Shown here piece by piece: positions 25,569 through 34,386 of a stretch of DNA of 64,000 nt (positions are counted from its first letter, which is position 1; each line of letters opens with the position of its first letter). Made by a program: the position numbers and the translations under genes. The notes under the pieces are model-generated. The model worked only from the letters and a program-made list of their open reading frames with translations. It was not told the origin of the DNA and made no database searches. Source of the DNA: Maribacter huludaoensis (lineage in GTDB: Bacteria; Bacteroidota; Bacteroidia; Flavobacteriales; Flavobacteriaceae); contig NZ_JARKMS010000003.1 in NCBI RefSeq assembly GCF_029350945.1, positions 186,001 to 250,000 of the forward strand, read 5' to 3'.

Positions 25569-26210
25569 TTGAAAGATACCTTAAAACACAGGGGAATGCG
25601 CAATCATTTAGCGCAAGTATTGATAAACAAAGGAATAGCCGATAAAAAGGTTTTGGATGCCGTAAGGGAAATACCTAGACATTTATTTATGGATAGTAGT
25701 TTTGAGGGGCATGCTTATCAAAACAAAGCATTTCCTATAGCTGCCAATCAAACAATTTCTCATCCGTACACGGTTGCATTTCAAACTGAATTGTTAGAAT
25801 TGGAACCAGGGCAAAAAGTTTTGGAAATTGGCACCGGTAGCGGTTACCAAACAGCGGTACTTCTAAAATTAAAAGTTAAGGTCTATACTGTTGAAAGACA
25901 GTTAGAGTTGTTTAAAAAAACCAGCATCTTTTTTAAAAAAATGGGTTACAGGCCAAAGCAGGTAATTTTTGGCGATGGATATAAAGGATTGCCAAAGGAA
26001 GCTCCATTTGATAGAATTATTGTAACCGCTGGTGCACCAGAAGTGCCCAAAGCTTTATTATCTCAGTTGAAAGTTGGCGGTAGATTGGTAATACCAATTG
26101 GTTTTGAAGAACAAATAATGACTTTGTTCGTTAGAACTACGGAAAAAGAATTTTCAAAGACGGAGTACGGTTCGTTTAGATTTGTACCGTTATTGGAGAA
26201 TAAGAATTAG
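25569..26210 (+). CDS. pcm: protein-L-isoaspartate O-methyltransferase
   Basis: Methylates isoaspartyl residues with S-adenosylmethionine to start repair of aged proteins. The 213 residues show PRHLFM, AFPIAANQTISHPYTVA (the isoaspartate site), and the AdoMet motif LEIGTGSGYQTAVL (about 86-99), then RIIVTAGAPEVPKALL. The chosen start is TTG at 25569, since the family begins with a stretch like KDTLKHRGMR; the next ATG would cut into it. Its stop overlaps that of the convergent smpB by 4 nt. Confidence 0.95.
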   Translation: MKDTLKHRGMRNHLAQVLINKGIADKKVLDAVREIPRHLFMDSSFEGHAYQNKAFPIAANQTISHPYTVAFQTELLELEPGQKVLEIGTGSGYQTAVLLKLKVKVYTVERQLELFKKTSIFFKKMGYRPKQVIFGDGYKGLPKEAPFDRIIVTAGAPEVPKALLSQLKVGGRLVIPIGFEEQIMTLFVRTTEKEFSKTEYGSFRFVPLLENKN

Positions 26211-26668
26211 CCGTTAAAATTTTTCTTTATACGATCAAGATCTCTCTTGTTATCGCGATCTTTAATAGATTCTCTTTTGTCGTAAAGTTTTTTACCTTTT
26301 GCCAATGCAATTTGCATTTTGGCAAATCCTCTTTCATTGACAAAAACGCGTAGTGGAACAATCGTTAAACCAGAAGTATTTACTTCCTTACTAAGTTTTT
26401 TTAATTCTCTTCTCTGCAAGAGTAATTTTCGTTCTGCCTTTGGTTTATGGTTAAAGTGAGATGCATGGGAATATTCATCAATTTGCATGTTTATTACAAA
26501 AAGCTCCTCTTTGTCATTAAATTCACAAAAACTTTCTGAAATAGACGCTCGTCCTTCCCTAATAGCCTTTATTTCAGTACCTGCCAGTACGATACCTGCT
26601 GTATATTTATCCAAAAGCTCATATTCAAAACGAGCTCTTTTGTTCTTAATGTTTATAGTATTCTGCAT
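26207..26668 (-). CDS. smpB: SsrA-binding protein SmpB
   Basis: Binds tmRNA and brings it to stalled ribosomes for trans-translation. The 153 residues contain NIKNKRARFEYEL, GTEIKAIREGRASI, LLQRRELKKL and a basic C-terminal tail KLYDKRESIKDRDNKRDLDR (20 residues) that enters the mRNA channel. The ATG at 26668 gives the usual MQNTINIKN start; a longer frame adds seven hydrophobic residues and is unlikely. A promoter box ends only 6 nt before this ATG, suggesting a leaderless message. No tmRNA gene is in the window. Confidence 0.95.
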   Translation of the reverse strand: MQNTINIKNKRARFEYELLDKYTAGIVLAGTEIKAIREGRASISESFCEFNDKEELFVINMQIDEYSHASHFNHKPKAERKLLLQRRELKKLSKEVNTSGLTIVPLRVFVNERGFAKMQIALAKGKKLYDKRESIKDRDNKRDLDRIKKNFNG

Positions 26669-26674
26669 CACAAG

Positions 26675-26682
26675 CAAAAGTA
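26675..26682 (-). promoter_or_regulatory. -7 promoter box very close to the smpB start
   Basis: Minus strand TACTTTTG fits the -7 consensus. Only CTTGTG separates it from the ATG, so transcription would begin at or next to the start codon. Confidence 0.45.
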
Positions 26683-26748
26683 ATAACATTTCAATGAATG
26701 TCTTATACTTTTAAAATTTATTGCTAACTATATATATTGTTGTTAGTA

Positions 26749-27291
26749 TTAATCAGGGCAGTTACAATTAAAAATCAATTTTTCAACCGAAGGTGTACCG
26801 TTAATAATTTTAACTATAAATAACGTACCATTTTCGCTATCGTCAATATCATAATACTTTTGTTCGTCAATTAACTTATTGACAAATTCAGGAGTAGTGT
26901 TACTGTGACCTACTATTAGGACATTGTTGTTTAAATTATCGGCCTTAAATTGTGCAATATCAATGGTGCTTGGGTCGTAGTACTGTACATCTATATTTTG
27001 TTTAACCGATGTAGGTGCTGCCGTCATTGCCGTTCTATTGTAGTCAGTTGAGTAAATGGCGTTAAGTTCCGTGTCTGCAAGAATTTCTGCCCAATGCATA
27101 GCTCTTCCTAATCCTTTTTGGTTAAGTTCTGGGTCAGGGTCGTCTGGATTGTTTCTATTTTTTTCGGCATGTCTAATAAGATAAAATGTCGAAATTGATG
27201 TTTGTTCTTGCGCTGTATCATTTACTGGCTCATCTTTGCAAGAAAGATTGATTGCTAGAAATATTAAAAGAACAATTTTTAATGCTTTCAT
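26749..27291 (-). CDS. histidine phosphatase family lipoprotein
   Basis: A 180-residue exported protein: lipoprotein signal with Cys18 (INLSC) and a compact phosphoglycerate-mutase-like domain. The phospho-accepting His lies in LIRHAEKNRN (about 39-48) and the second catalytic His in VGHSNTTPE (about 127-135). Members of the SixA/PhoE-like branch remove phosphate from varied substrates; since this one is periplasmic or surface-bound, a nutrient phosphatase role is plausible. The substrate is unknown. Confidence 0.88.
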   Translation of the reverse strand: MKALKIVLLIFLAINLSCKDEPVNDTAQEQTSISTFYLIRHAEKNRNNPDDPDPELNQKGLGRAMHWAEILADTELNAIYSTDYNRTAMTAAPTSVKQNIDVQYYDPSTIDIAQFKADNLNNNVLIVGHSNTTPEFVNKLIDEQKYYDIDDSENGTLFIVKIINGTPSVEKLIFNCNCPD

Positions 27292-27375
27292 GAAATTTTG
27301 TTTGGTGTATTAATTTAATAACTAAAATTACTTCAAAATAGTACTATAAATAGTCTATTTTTTGTTTTTTTGCAT

Positions 27376-29013
27376 ATGAAAAAAATTTGTGGGGCACTTC
27401 TTATCGGTTTTGTAGTTCTAGGTCTTAAGGCCCAAGAGGTCGTACTTCCTACTGATTTCAGGCAGCAAAATCTCACTGAATACAACAGTAGTTTAATAAA
27501 TCCGGCTTATAGTTTAGGTCGTAACAATCCCTCATCTGTAGCATTGTGGACTAGATGGCAATGGCAGTCTTATGATGGAGACCCAACAACGTTATTCTTA
27601 AATTATACGGCAAGGCTGAATGATGTTTCTGCCGCAGGTGTTGGTTTTTTTCAGCATAATACAGGAATTTTTCTTAATACGGGAGCTGCTCTAAATTATG
27701 CTCACACCATAGAATTAAGTGATGGAGTAATTTTAGGTGCTGGTTTAAACGTTTTCGCTTTTCAACAAAAATTAGCGGACGATCGTTTTTTTGTACCGAA
27801 CCCCATACAGACCACTGCAGAAAACGATTTCATATTACAAATGGCGCCAGGCGTTAATTTAAGTATAGACAGGTTCAATATTGGATTGGTCTCTGAAAAC
27901 CTTTTCGATTATAATTTTACCTCCAACGAGCGTAACACAAGTCCTGAAGATAGAATGTTTCAGACTTTGGTGAGCTATGATTTTCCTGTTAGTGTATTAA
28001 GTACGGATGATAATTCAGTTTTAAGACCTATGCTATATTATAAGACTATCCCTGGATTGGATAATCAAATAGGGCTGACTACATTATTGACTACAGATAA
28101 ATATTGGGCACAGGCCGGTTATAATAGTTTTTACGGGTTTTCCGGTGGTTTAGGGGGGCGTTTCTTTAAACGATTGTCTTTTGGTGCATTGATTGAAGTG
28201 GGAACAAGTTCAGAATTAAAAGGACAAGATCCGTCATTTGAATTGGTAACATCTTATAAACTGGGAACCTTACGTACACCAGAGGAGAAACTTGAAGAAC
28301 AGTTAATTGCGGAGGAGCAAAAACGTAAACAGGAAATTTTGGTAAAACAAGAAGATAATGTAATTGTATCCAATGAATTGACAAAGGCAGAGAAATTGGC
28401 TCTTAAACGAGAATCTAAGAAGCAAGAACGTTTGGCACTTATTGAAAATAAAAGAATAAAGGATAGTATTCAAAATGCTTCAAGTAAACCAAAATTGGCC
28501 GTAAAAGAATCAAGAAGGGATATTAGAAGAAGAAAAGATTCTATAGAGAATGCCAGGGCAGAACAGGCTTTGGTAGCGGCCAAGGCATTGAAACAGCAAA
28601 AATTGCAAGATTCTATAGCAACGGTAAAGAAAAATGAAGCAGCTGCTTTGGCACTAGCCCAACAACGAAGGCAAGATTCTATTGCCCAAAGCCAGGCTTT
28701 GGCCATGAAAAATGAAGTAGTAAAAGTTAGGGCTGGCGAAAAATACGAGGAAGTGACAAAAGAAGGTTCCTTAGAGCCAGGTTACTACCTAATTGCCAAT
28801 GTGTTTGGGACTAAAAAGTATTTAGATGCTTTTATCTTAGATATGCAAAAGCGTGGAATAAATGCTAAATCATTCTTTAGACAAAAGAATAAATATAACT
28901 ATGTGTATTTGGCTAAATATAATTTTATAAAGGAAGCTAGAGAAGCTAGGGACTCTAAACTAAATGGAAAATACACTGATAAATTATGGATATTCAGGGT
29001 TACCGGAGAGTAG
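27376..29013 (+). CDS. PorP/SprF-family type IX secretion membrane protein with C-terminal coiled coil and SPOR-like end
   Basis: A 545-residue outer-membrane protein. After a signal peptide (KKICGALLIGFVVLGLKAQ) comes the PorP/SprF beta-barrel (about 20-290), recognised by QQNLTEYNSSLINPAYSLG and GVGFFQHNTGIF. PorP/SprF proteins serve type IX secretion and anchor surface proteins to the PorK/PorN ring or to gliding adhesins. Residues about 295-455 are a charged helix with repeated Lys/Arg-Asp-Ser-Ile motifs (KDSIQN, KDSIEN, QDSIAT, QDSIAQ), and the last 75 residues look like a SPOR-type fold (GYYLIANVFGTKKYLDAFI). The ATG at 27376 is used; the TTG at 27370 is less likely. Confidence 0.85.
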   Translation: MKKICGALLIGFVVLGLKAQEVVLPTDFRQQNLTEYNSSLINPAYSLGRNNPSSVALWTRWQWQSYDGDPTTLFLNYTARLNDVSAAGVGFFQHNTGIFLNTGAALNYAHTIELSDGVILGAGLNVFAFQQKLADDRFFVPNPIQTTAENDFILQMAPGVNLSIDRFNIGLVSENLFDYNFTSNERNTSPEDRMFQTLVSYDFPVSVLSTDDNSVLRPMLYYKTIPGLDNQIGLTTLLTTDKYWAQAGYNSFYGFSGGLGGRFFKRLSFGALIEVGTSSELKGQDPSFELVTSYKLGTLRTPEEKLEEQLIAEEQKRKQEILVKQEDNVIVSNELTKAEKLALKRESKKQERLALIENKRIKDSIQNASSKPKLAVKESRRDIRRRKDSIENARAEQALVAAKALKQQKLQDSIATVKKNEAAALALAQQRRQDSIAQSQALAMKNEVVKVRAGEKYEEVTKEGSLEPGYYLIANVFGTKKYLDAFILDMQKRGINAKSFFRQKNKYNYVYLAKYNFIKEAREARDSKLNGKYTDKLWIFRVTGE

Positions 29014-29071
29014 AAAATCTAATAGTTTTCACAGGGGTAACTTTTTGTTATAGCTTTACGTAATTATAGAT

Positions 29072-29665
29072 TTACTTTAATTCCCTTTTAATAAGAACAT
29101 CTAAATAGGTAACTGTATTCAATAAGTATTTGCGATCTTTTGTTAAGGTAGCCATTGAAATTGCGCCTTGTATAATTGTAAATAGTTGTTTTGAGAATTG
29201 CAAAGGAGATACCGGTAGTTTAAATTCTCCGTTATTAATGCCGTTTTCAAAAACCAAAGCAATTTTTCCTTCAATTTCCTTGACAGTTTCTTTTGCTGCA
29301 GCTGCAAGTAGTTTATTATTGTGTTGGGCATCAATACCAACGTTTAAAATAGGGCAACCACCCATATTCAAAGTAAAAATGTCATATTTTTTATAGAAGT
29401 TGATCAAATTATTAATTTTGTCCATGGCCTTGCCGTCAATTGACAATTGCTCGTCAATGGCAGTAAGTAATAAACTTCTATTATATTCAAAAGCAGCTAG
29501 GGCAAGTGCTTCTTTGTTTTCAAAATTACCATAAAGCGCACCTTTGGTTAAGTTGGTGGCGCCGGTTAAATCACTCATACTAGTGCCCACATATCCATGT
29601 TTGTTAAAAACAGGTGCGACAGTCTCAATAATAAATGCAGTTGTTCTTTCGGCTTTGGTTGACAT
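29072..29665 (-). CDS. TetR/AcrR-family transcriptional regulator
   Basis: A 197-residue repressor-type protein: N-terminal HTH at about 8-52 (TTAFIIETVAPVFNKHGYVG, then LTGATNLTKGALYGNFENKE, typical of TetR) and an all-helical ligand domain. The spacing and the CPILNVGIDAQ stretch suit the AcrR-like branch with a TetR_C domain. A dyad operator lies 33 nt upstream of its start (29698-29713), suggesting autoregulation. No drug pump or enzyme gene is divergent to it, so its wider target is unknown. Confidence 0.9.
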   Translation of the reverse strand: MSTKAERTTAFIIETVAPVFNKHGYVGTSMSDLTGATNLTKGALYGNFENKEALALAAFEYNRSLLLTAIDEQLSIDGKAMDKINNLINFYKKYDIFTLNMGGCPILNVGIDAQHNNKLLAAAAKETVKEIEGKIALVFENGINNGEFKLPVSPLQFSKQLFTIIQGAISMATLTKDRKYLLNTVTYLDVLIKRELK

Positions 29666-29697
29666 AATAGACTGTTTTAATGCGAATATAAATAATC

Positions 29698-29713
29698 TAT
29701 ACTGTATGGTATA
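29698..29713. promoter_or_regulatory. candidate operator of the TetR-family regulator
   Basis: TATACTGTATGGTATA has 5-bp inverted arms (TATAC and GTATA) around 6 nt, a layout common among TetR operators. An ACTGT core recurs at 29671, 29701 and 29715, and TATACTGT is directly repeated at 29698 and 29712. It lies in the promoter region of the regulator on the minus strand. Confidence 0.4.
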
Positions 29714-29723
29714 TACTGTTTAT

Positions 29724-29762
29724 AAAAAAAAAGCGTCCATATATTTTATATGAACGCTTTTC
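29724..29762 (-). terminator. Rho-independent terminator of clpB
   Basis: Stem formed by 29730-29742 and 29748-29760 with one mismatch (core AAAGCGT with ACGCTTT plus CATAT with ATATG) and a run of A at 29724-29732 that gives a U tract on the minus strand. It sits 17 nt after the clpB stop. Confidence 0.8.
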
Positions 29763-29778
29763 TAACAAATTATTAAAA

Positions 29779-32379
29779 TTAAACCGTTATTTCTTCCTGA
29801 TTTCTAAAGACCAGGCTATTATCAAAAGCATCTAACAACACAACGCTTTCAGCTTTGATTTCACCACTCAACAATGCTTTTGACATATTATTAAGTACTT
29901 CTTTTTGGATAGTTCTTTTTACAGGTCTTGCACCAAATTGTGGGTCATAACCTTTATCCGCCAAATAATCTATGGCTTCTTCCGTGGCATCTAAAGTAAT
30001 TTGCTGATTATCCAGCATTTTCTTTAAACTCTCTAGTTGAAGCTTAACAATTTCTTTGATATTATCTTTCGTTAAAGGTGTAAACATGACTATGTCATCA
30101 ATTCTATTGATAAACTCCGGTCTAACGGTCTTCTTCAATAGACCCAGCACTTCAATCCTTGCGGCTTCGGTTGCACTATAAACGTCTACGGCATTTTCAA
30201 AAGTGTCTTGGATAATGTCGCTACCCATATTGCTGGTCATGATGATAATCGTATTTTTAAAATCTGCGACCCTTCCTTTGTTATCGGTCAATCTGCCTTC
30301 ATCAAGGACCTGTAATAAGATATTGAACGTATCTGGATGTGCTTTTTCGATCTCATCCAATAATACAACTGAATATGGTCTTCTGCGTACGGCTTCAGTT
30401 AATTGTCCGCCTTCATCATAACCTACATATCCTGGAGGCGCACCTACAAGTCTACTGACCGAATGTCTTTCTTGATATTCGCTCATGTCTATTCTGGTCA
30501 TGGCATTTTCATCATCAAATAAATATGATGCCAAGGTTTTTGCCAATTCAGTCTTACCTACGCCGGTTGTACCTAGAAAAAGAAAAGAACCTATAGGTTT
30601 TCTTGAATCCTGCAGGCCGGCCCTACTTCTACGTATGGCATCTGAAACCGCCTCAATGGCCTCTTCTTGACCAACAACACGCTTATGGAGTACTTCTTCA
30701 AGCTTCAACAACTTTTCACGTTCGCTCTGCAACATTTTTGTGACAGGAATGCCGGTCCATTTAGCAACTACTTCGGCAATATCATCACTGGTTACCTCTT
30801 CTTTGATCAACGTACCGGAATGTTGCTGTTTAGCTAAATTGTCTTGTAGCTTAGTAAGGTTTTCTTGAGCTTCTTTTATTTTGCCGTATCTAATTTCCGC
30901 AACCTTTCCATAATCACCATTTCTTTCGGCACGCTCGGCTTCGGCTTTAAAGTTTTCAATGTCAAGTTTTGTCTGTTGAATATTGTCAACTACAGATTTT
31001 TCGCTTTCCCATTGGGCAAAAATTTCATTTCGCTCTTCCTTCAAATTTGCCAAATCTAAGTTTAGAATCTGTAGTTTTTGAGTGTCGTTCTCCCGCTTAA
31101 TAGCTTCTATTTCAATTTCGATCTGCATAATCTTGCGGTCAAGAACATCTAATTCTTCAGGTTTGGAGTTTATTTCCATTCTAAGCTTAGAAGCGGCTTC
31201 ATCCATAAGGTCAATGGCCTTATCTGGTAAAAATCTATTGGTGATATACCTTTGTGATAATTCTACCGCAGCAATTACCGCTTCATCTTTAATGCGCACT
31301 TTATGGTGTGCTTCATATTTTTCTTTAATACCTCTAAGAATAGAAATGGCACTCTCGGTATCTGGCTGATCTACAACTACTTTTTGAAATCTTCTTTCCA
31401 GAGCTTTGTCCTTTTCAAAATACTTTTGGTACTCGTCTAATGTAGTTGCGCCAATTGATCGTAACTCGCCTCTTGCCAAAGCTGGTTTAAGAATATTGGC
31501 CGCATCCATAGCACCTTGACCTCCGCCGGCACCAACTAAGGTATGTATTTCATCTATGAACAAAATAATATTGCCATCTGCACTAACTACCTCTTTAATA
31601 ACCGCTTTCAGCCGTTCTTCGAACTCGCCCTTGTACTTTGCCCCGGCGATCAAAGCGCCCATATCTAAAGAATAAATTATTTTATCCTTTAGATTTTCAG
31701 GAATATCTCCTTGTATAATTCTATGTGCCAAACCTTCAACGATAGCCGTTTTACCTACGCCGGGTTCACCTACAAGAATGGGGTTGTTCTTTGTACGCCT
31801 TGATAGAATTTGTAGAATTCTACGAATTTCTTCATCACGCCCAATAACAGGATCCAGCTTGCCGCTATCTGCAAGTTCATTTAAGTTCTTTGCATACTTT
31901 TTTAGAGAATTATAGCTGTCTTCCGCACTTTGTGAAGTAACTTTTTCTCCATTGCGCAATTCATTTATGGCTGCTATTAAATGCTTTTCTGTAGCCCCTT
32001 GATCTTTTAAAATCTGGGCTATTTTACTTTTAGATTTTAATATGGCCAAAAAGAGATGTTCTATAGAAACATATTCATCTCCCATATTTTTAGCACTGAT
32101 ACTTGCTTCGTTCAGCGTTTTTCCGGCCTCTCTTGAAAATTGAATATCGCCGCCTTCTACTTTAGGAAAACTTAAAAGTTCTTTTTCTATGATTTGCTGA
32201 ACCAATGAAAAGTTAATTCCCAATTTTTTTATTAAAAAGGGCATTACATTCTCTTCAACTTCTGTAAGCGCTTTAAAAATATGTTCGTTCTCAATTTGCT
32301 GATGTCCGTTATTTTGGGCAATCAGCTGGGCCTGTTGTATGGCCTCTTGTGATTTTATAGTAAAATTATTTATGTTCAT
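29779..32379 (-). CDS. clpB: disaggregase ClpB
   Basis: Hexameric AAA+ chaperone that pulls proteins out of aggregates together with DnaK. The 866 residues contain the N-terminal double Clp repeat (1-145), the first AAA+ domain (Walker [14 protein letters not shown], Walker [12 protein letters not shown]), the long coiled-coil middle domain (about 405-525) that sets ClpB apart from ClpA/C, and the second AAA+ domain ([26 protein letters not shown]). The C-terminal D2-small domain is complete. A TTGACA-like promoter lies just upstream. Confidence 0.97.
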   Translation of the reverse strand: MNINNFTIKSQEAIQQAQLIAQNNGHQQIENEHIFKALTEVEENVMPFLIKKLGINFSLVQQIIEKELLSFPKVEGGDIQFSREAGKTLNEASISAKNMGDEYVSIEHLFLAILKSKSKIAQILKDQGATEKHLIAAINELRNGEKVTSQSAEDSYNSLKKYAKNLNELADSGKLDPVIGRDEEIRRILQILSRRTKNNPILVGEPGVGKTAIVEGLAHRIIQGDIPENLKDKIIYSLDMGALIAGAKYKGEFEERLKAVIKEVVSADGNIILFIDEIHTLVGAGGGQGAMDAANILKPALARGELRSIGATTLDEYQKYFEKDKALERRFQKVVVDQPDTESAISILRGIKEKYEAHHKVRIKDEAVIAAVELSQRYITNRFLPDKAIDLMDEAASKLRMEINSKPEELDVLDRKIMQIEIEIEAIKRENDTQKLQILNLDLANLKEERNEIFAQWESEKSVVDNIQQTKLDIENFKAEAERAERNGDYGKVAEIRYGKIKEAQENLTKLQDNLAKQQHSGTLIKEEVTSDDIAEVVAKWTGIPVTKMLQSEREKLLKLEEVLHKRVVGQEEAIEAVSDAIRRSRAGLQDSRKPIGSFLFLGTTGVGKTELAKTLASYLFDDENAMTRIDMSEYQERHSVSRLVGAPPGYVGYDEGGQLTEAVRRRPYSVVLLDEIEKAHPDTFNILLQVLDEGRLTDNKGRVADFKNTIIIMTSNMGSDIIQDTFENAVDVYSATEAARIEVLGLLKKTVRPEFINRIDDIVMFTPLTKDNIKEIVKLQLESLKKMLDNQQITLDATEEAIDYLADKGYDPQFGARPVKRTIQKEVLNNMSKALLSGEIKAESVVLLDAFDNSLVFRNQEEITV

Positions 32380-32398
32380 TTTCTTTGGGTTTTAGTTT

Positions 32399-32428
32399 AT
32401 TGTAATACTTTTGATATGTATTTGTCAA
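32399..32428 (-). promoter_or_regulatory. sigma70-like promoter before clpB
   Basis: On the minus strand TTGACA (32423-32428) and TACAAT (32399-32404) are spaced by 18 nt, close to the enterobacterial housekeeping consensus and unlike the Bacteroidota TTTG/TAnnTTTG pattern seen elsewhere here. The clpB ATG follows 19 nt after the -10-like box. Confidence 0.35.
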
Positions 32429-32537
32429 CAATCTTACCAATTGAACTTACAGGACAAAATGACTGTAAATAAAAGAAATTAGGTGACAATTAGTCAGTTG
32501 CACCTTGATGAATACACAACATTAAATTAAAAATTTT

Positions 32538-32930
32538 ATGGGAATATTTGGTGGTTTATTTGGTTCTAAAAGTGAAGGTGAAAGTGGTTCTTCCAATATA
32601 CCTTGGATACCTTTAAATACCGTAGACCAACTTGGTACAATTAAAGAAAAATCTAGCAGTAGGCCTCAGGTAATATTTAAACATTCTACAACCTGCGGTA
32701 TAAGCAGAATGGTGCTTAATATGTTCAAGAGTAGTTACAGTTTGCAAGATGGGCAAATGGATCTTTACTTTTTAGATTTGTTGGCTAATAGAGACGTGTC
32801 CAATGCCGTAGCATCAAAGTTTGGGGTAATGCATCAATCTCCTCAACTATTGATCATAAAAAATGGAGTAGTGGTTATACATGATTCTCATGGTGCAATA
32901 TCAGATATTAACTTAGAGAAATACATTTAA
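32538..32930 (+). CDS. ytxJ: bacillithiol-system thioredoxin-like protein YtxJ
   Basis: A 130-residue member of the YtxJ (DUF2847) family, thioredoxin-like proteins thought to act as bacilliredoxins that remove bacillithiol from proteins. The single Cys53 lies in FKHSTTCGISR, the position of the nucleophile. The end QSPQLLIIKNGVVV and HDSHGAI are typical. The N-terminal 20 residues are a Gly/Ser-rich stretch (GGLFGSKSEGESG). It stands alone with its own terminator. It suggests that the host makes bacillithiol, although no synthesis gene is in the window. Confidence 0.85.
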   Translation: MGIFGGLFGSKSEGESGSSNIPWIPLNTVDQLGTIKEKSSSRPQVIFKHSTTCGISRMVLNMFKSSYSLQDGQMDLYFLDLLANRDVSNAVASKFGVMHQSPQLLIIKNGVVVIHDSHGAISDINLEKYI

Positions 32931-32956
32931 AAAAAGCCCCTTCAAGGGGCTTTTTT
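32931..32956. terminator. bidirectional terminator after ytxJ
   Basis: GCCCC (32936-32940), loop TTCAA, GGGGC (32946-32950), flanked by A on the left and T6 on the right. It touches the end of the convergent lipoprotein gene, so it can end both transcripts. Confidence 0.9.
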
Positions 32957-34139
32957 AATTGAAACGTTGTTTGTTCAGTATGTCGATAAGATTATTCTTT
33001 AAATCCTCACCGGCATCATATACCATTTGTTCGTTACTGGGAAATGGAATCCTTGCCAGCTGTAAGAAAGACATCAAATCATTATCTAAAGCTCTTTTGT
33101 CACCGTCATAATTGGCATATATATGTTCAAATATAAATTGACTAGATAACGGGTATTGATTTACTTTTTGTTTTTTCTTTAAATCAACAAAACTAACTAC
33201 GCCTTTAACTTCGGCACTTTTGTATTGTGTAAACTGATAAAAATTGCATCTAACAGTTTTAAATTTATCTATCTTAATACTATTGCCTAGGCTATCGTTA
33301 ACAACGTTACCGTTACCATCCTCTAAAAAGGTATAGCCATCCTTAATTTGACGCTCTTTGCTAATTTGCTTCTCCCTTATCTGTTCCGGAGAAATATCAA
33401 TATTCTGAAATGAAACTTCCATTTGGTAATCATATAGTTGATTTTGTATTCTTTTTGTATGGTATTCTGTCCAATTAGAATTTAATCCGAATATATTTAA
33501 ATTTAATAGTTCGTCTTCCAGCCTTTTGGGAATTATCTGATCGGTATTATTGACCATGTCCACAATTATATAATCTAACCCTTTTTGATAGGCTTCGTCT
33601 ATTTTAGACATCACATCCTTATAGTTTGGGTTAATCTCATTTAGATAAATAAGATTGTTATACGCTTTTCTAAAATCAGATTTGTAATTGGCTTCCTGTA
33701 ATACTTTAGTGGCATTGGTATAGAGAAAATTAGACAATTTTGATTTAGCGGCAATTAACTCATCATCGTAATTTTTAAAAACAAAATTTGCTTTTCTACC
33801 TTCATCCGTAACGTATAATGGTAACAAAGGCCGAATTCTTTCTTGAATAGATTTCAATCTAGCATAGCTATTATAGATTTCCTCATAATTTTTTGCATTG
33901 CCATCTTTTTTTAGAAATTTAATATGCTGTAGCTCTCTATCTGTATTCTTTTTATATCCTTCTTCTAACAGAATTATGTATTGTTGGTTGCTCTTCTTGG
34001 TCTTGTTTGTAGCAATGTTAGCAACCGCTTTGTTGATGGCAGTTTCATAATTACCTGTATTAAGGGCCTCTTGAGTTTTTTTAACTCCACTACATGAAAG
34101 TAGTATTCCGATAAAACTAAATAGTAGAAATTTTCTCAT
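32955..34139 (-). CDS. helical-repeat lipoprotein of unknown function
   Basis: A 394-residue exported lipoprotein (Cys16, ILLSC). The first 200 residues are helical with TPR-like character (EALNTGNYETAINKAV; EANYKSDFRKAYNNLIYL). The second half is less regular and includes a long, mixed region (about 225-340) with a VVNDSLGNSIKIDKF turn. Such Bacteroidota lipoproteins are common but uncharacterised. It lies alone between ytxJ and glyA. No catalytic motif is visible. Confidence 0.75.
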   Translation of the reverse strand: MRKFLLFSFIGILLSCSGVKKTQEALNTGNYETAINKAVANIATNKTKKSNQQYIILLEEGYKKNTDRELQHIKFLKKDGNAKNYEEIYNSYARLKSIQERIRPLLPLYVTDEGRKANFVFKNYDDELIAAKSKLSNFLYTNATKVLQEANYKSDFRKAYNNLIYLNEINPNYKDVMSKIDEAYQKGLDYIIVDMVNNTDQIIPKRLEDELLNLNIFGLNSNWTEYHTKRIQNQLYDYQMEVSFQNIDISPEQIREKQISKERQIKDGYTFLEDGNGNVVNDSLGNSIKIDKFKTVRCNFYQFTQYKSAEVKGVVSFVDLKKKQKVNQYPLSSQFIFEHIYANYDGDKRALDNDLMSFLQLARIPFPSNEQMVYDAGEDLKNNLIDILNKQRFN

Positions 34140-34353
34140 GTCTATTATTTTTAGGATTTATAATAGCTATTCAACAGCCGTGCCACAAAAAGGTTTTAAT
34201 TAAACGTTATGGGATAAGTAATAGTATATATTCGATAATGTGCTCCATCCATTTGGGGATTAAGTATCTATAAAGAGTGTAGTTATTAACTAATTTTAAT
34301 AAATAAGTTAAGTGTTTGTGTACTTTTTTATATTTCTTTAAAAGTGCTATTTG

Positions 34354-34361
34354 TATTTTTG
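34354..34361 (+). promoter_or_regulatory. -7 promoter box before glyA
   Basis: TATTTTTG, exact match to the -7 consensus, 25 nt before the glyA ATG at 34387. Starting glyA at the upstream in-frame TTG (34351) would put the start inside the promoter. Confidence 0.5.
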
Positions 34362-34386
34362 CCACTTATTTAAAAGATATAGTACC

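Noticed and set aside
27370..27375. TTG start two codons upstream of the PorP/SprF gene
   Set aside because: The ATG at 27376 gives a normal signal peptide (MKKIC), so the TTG was not used.
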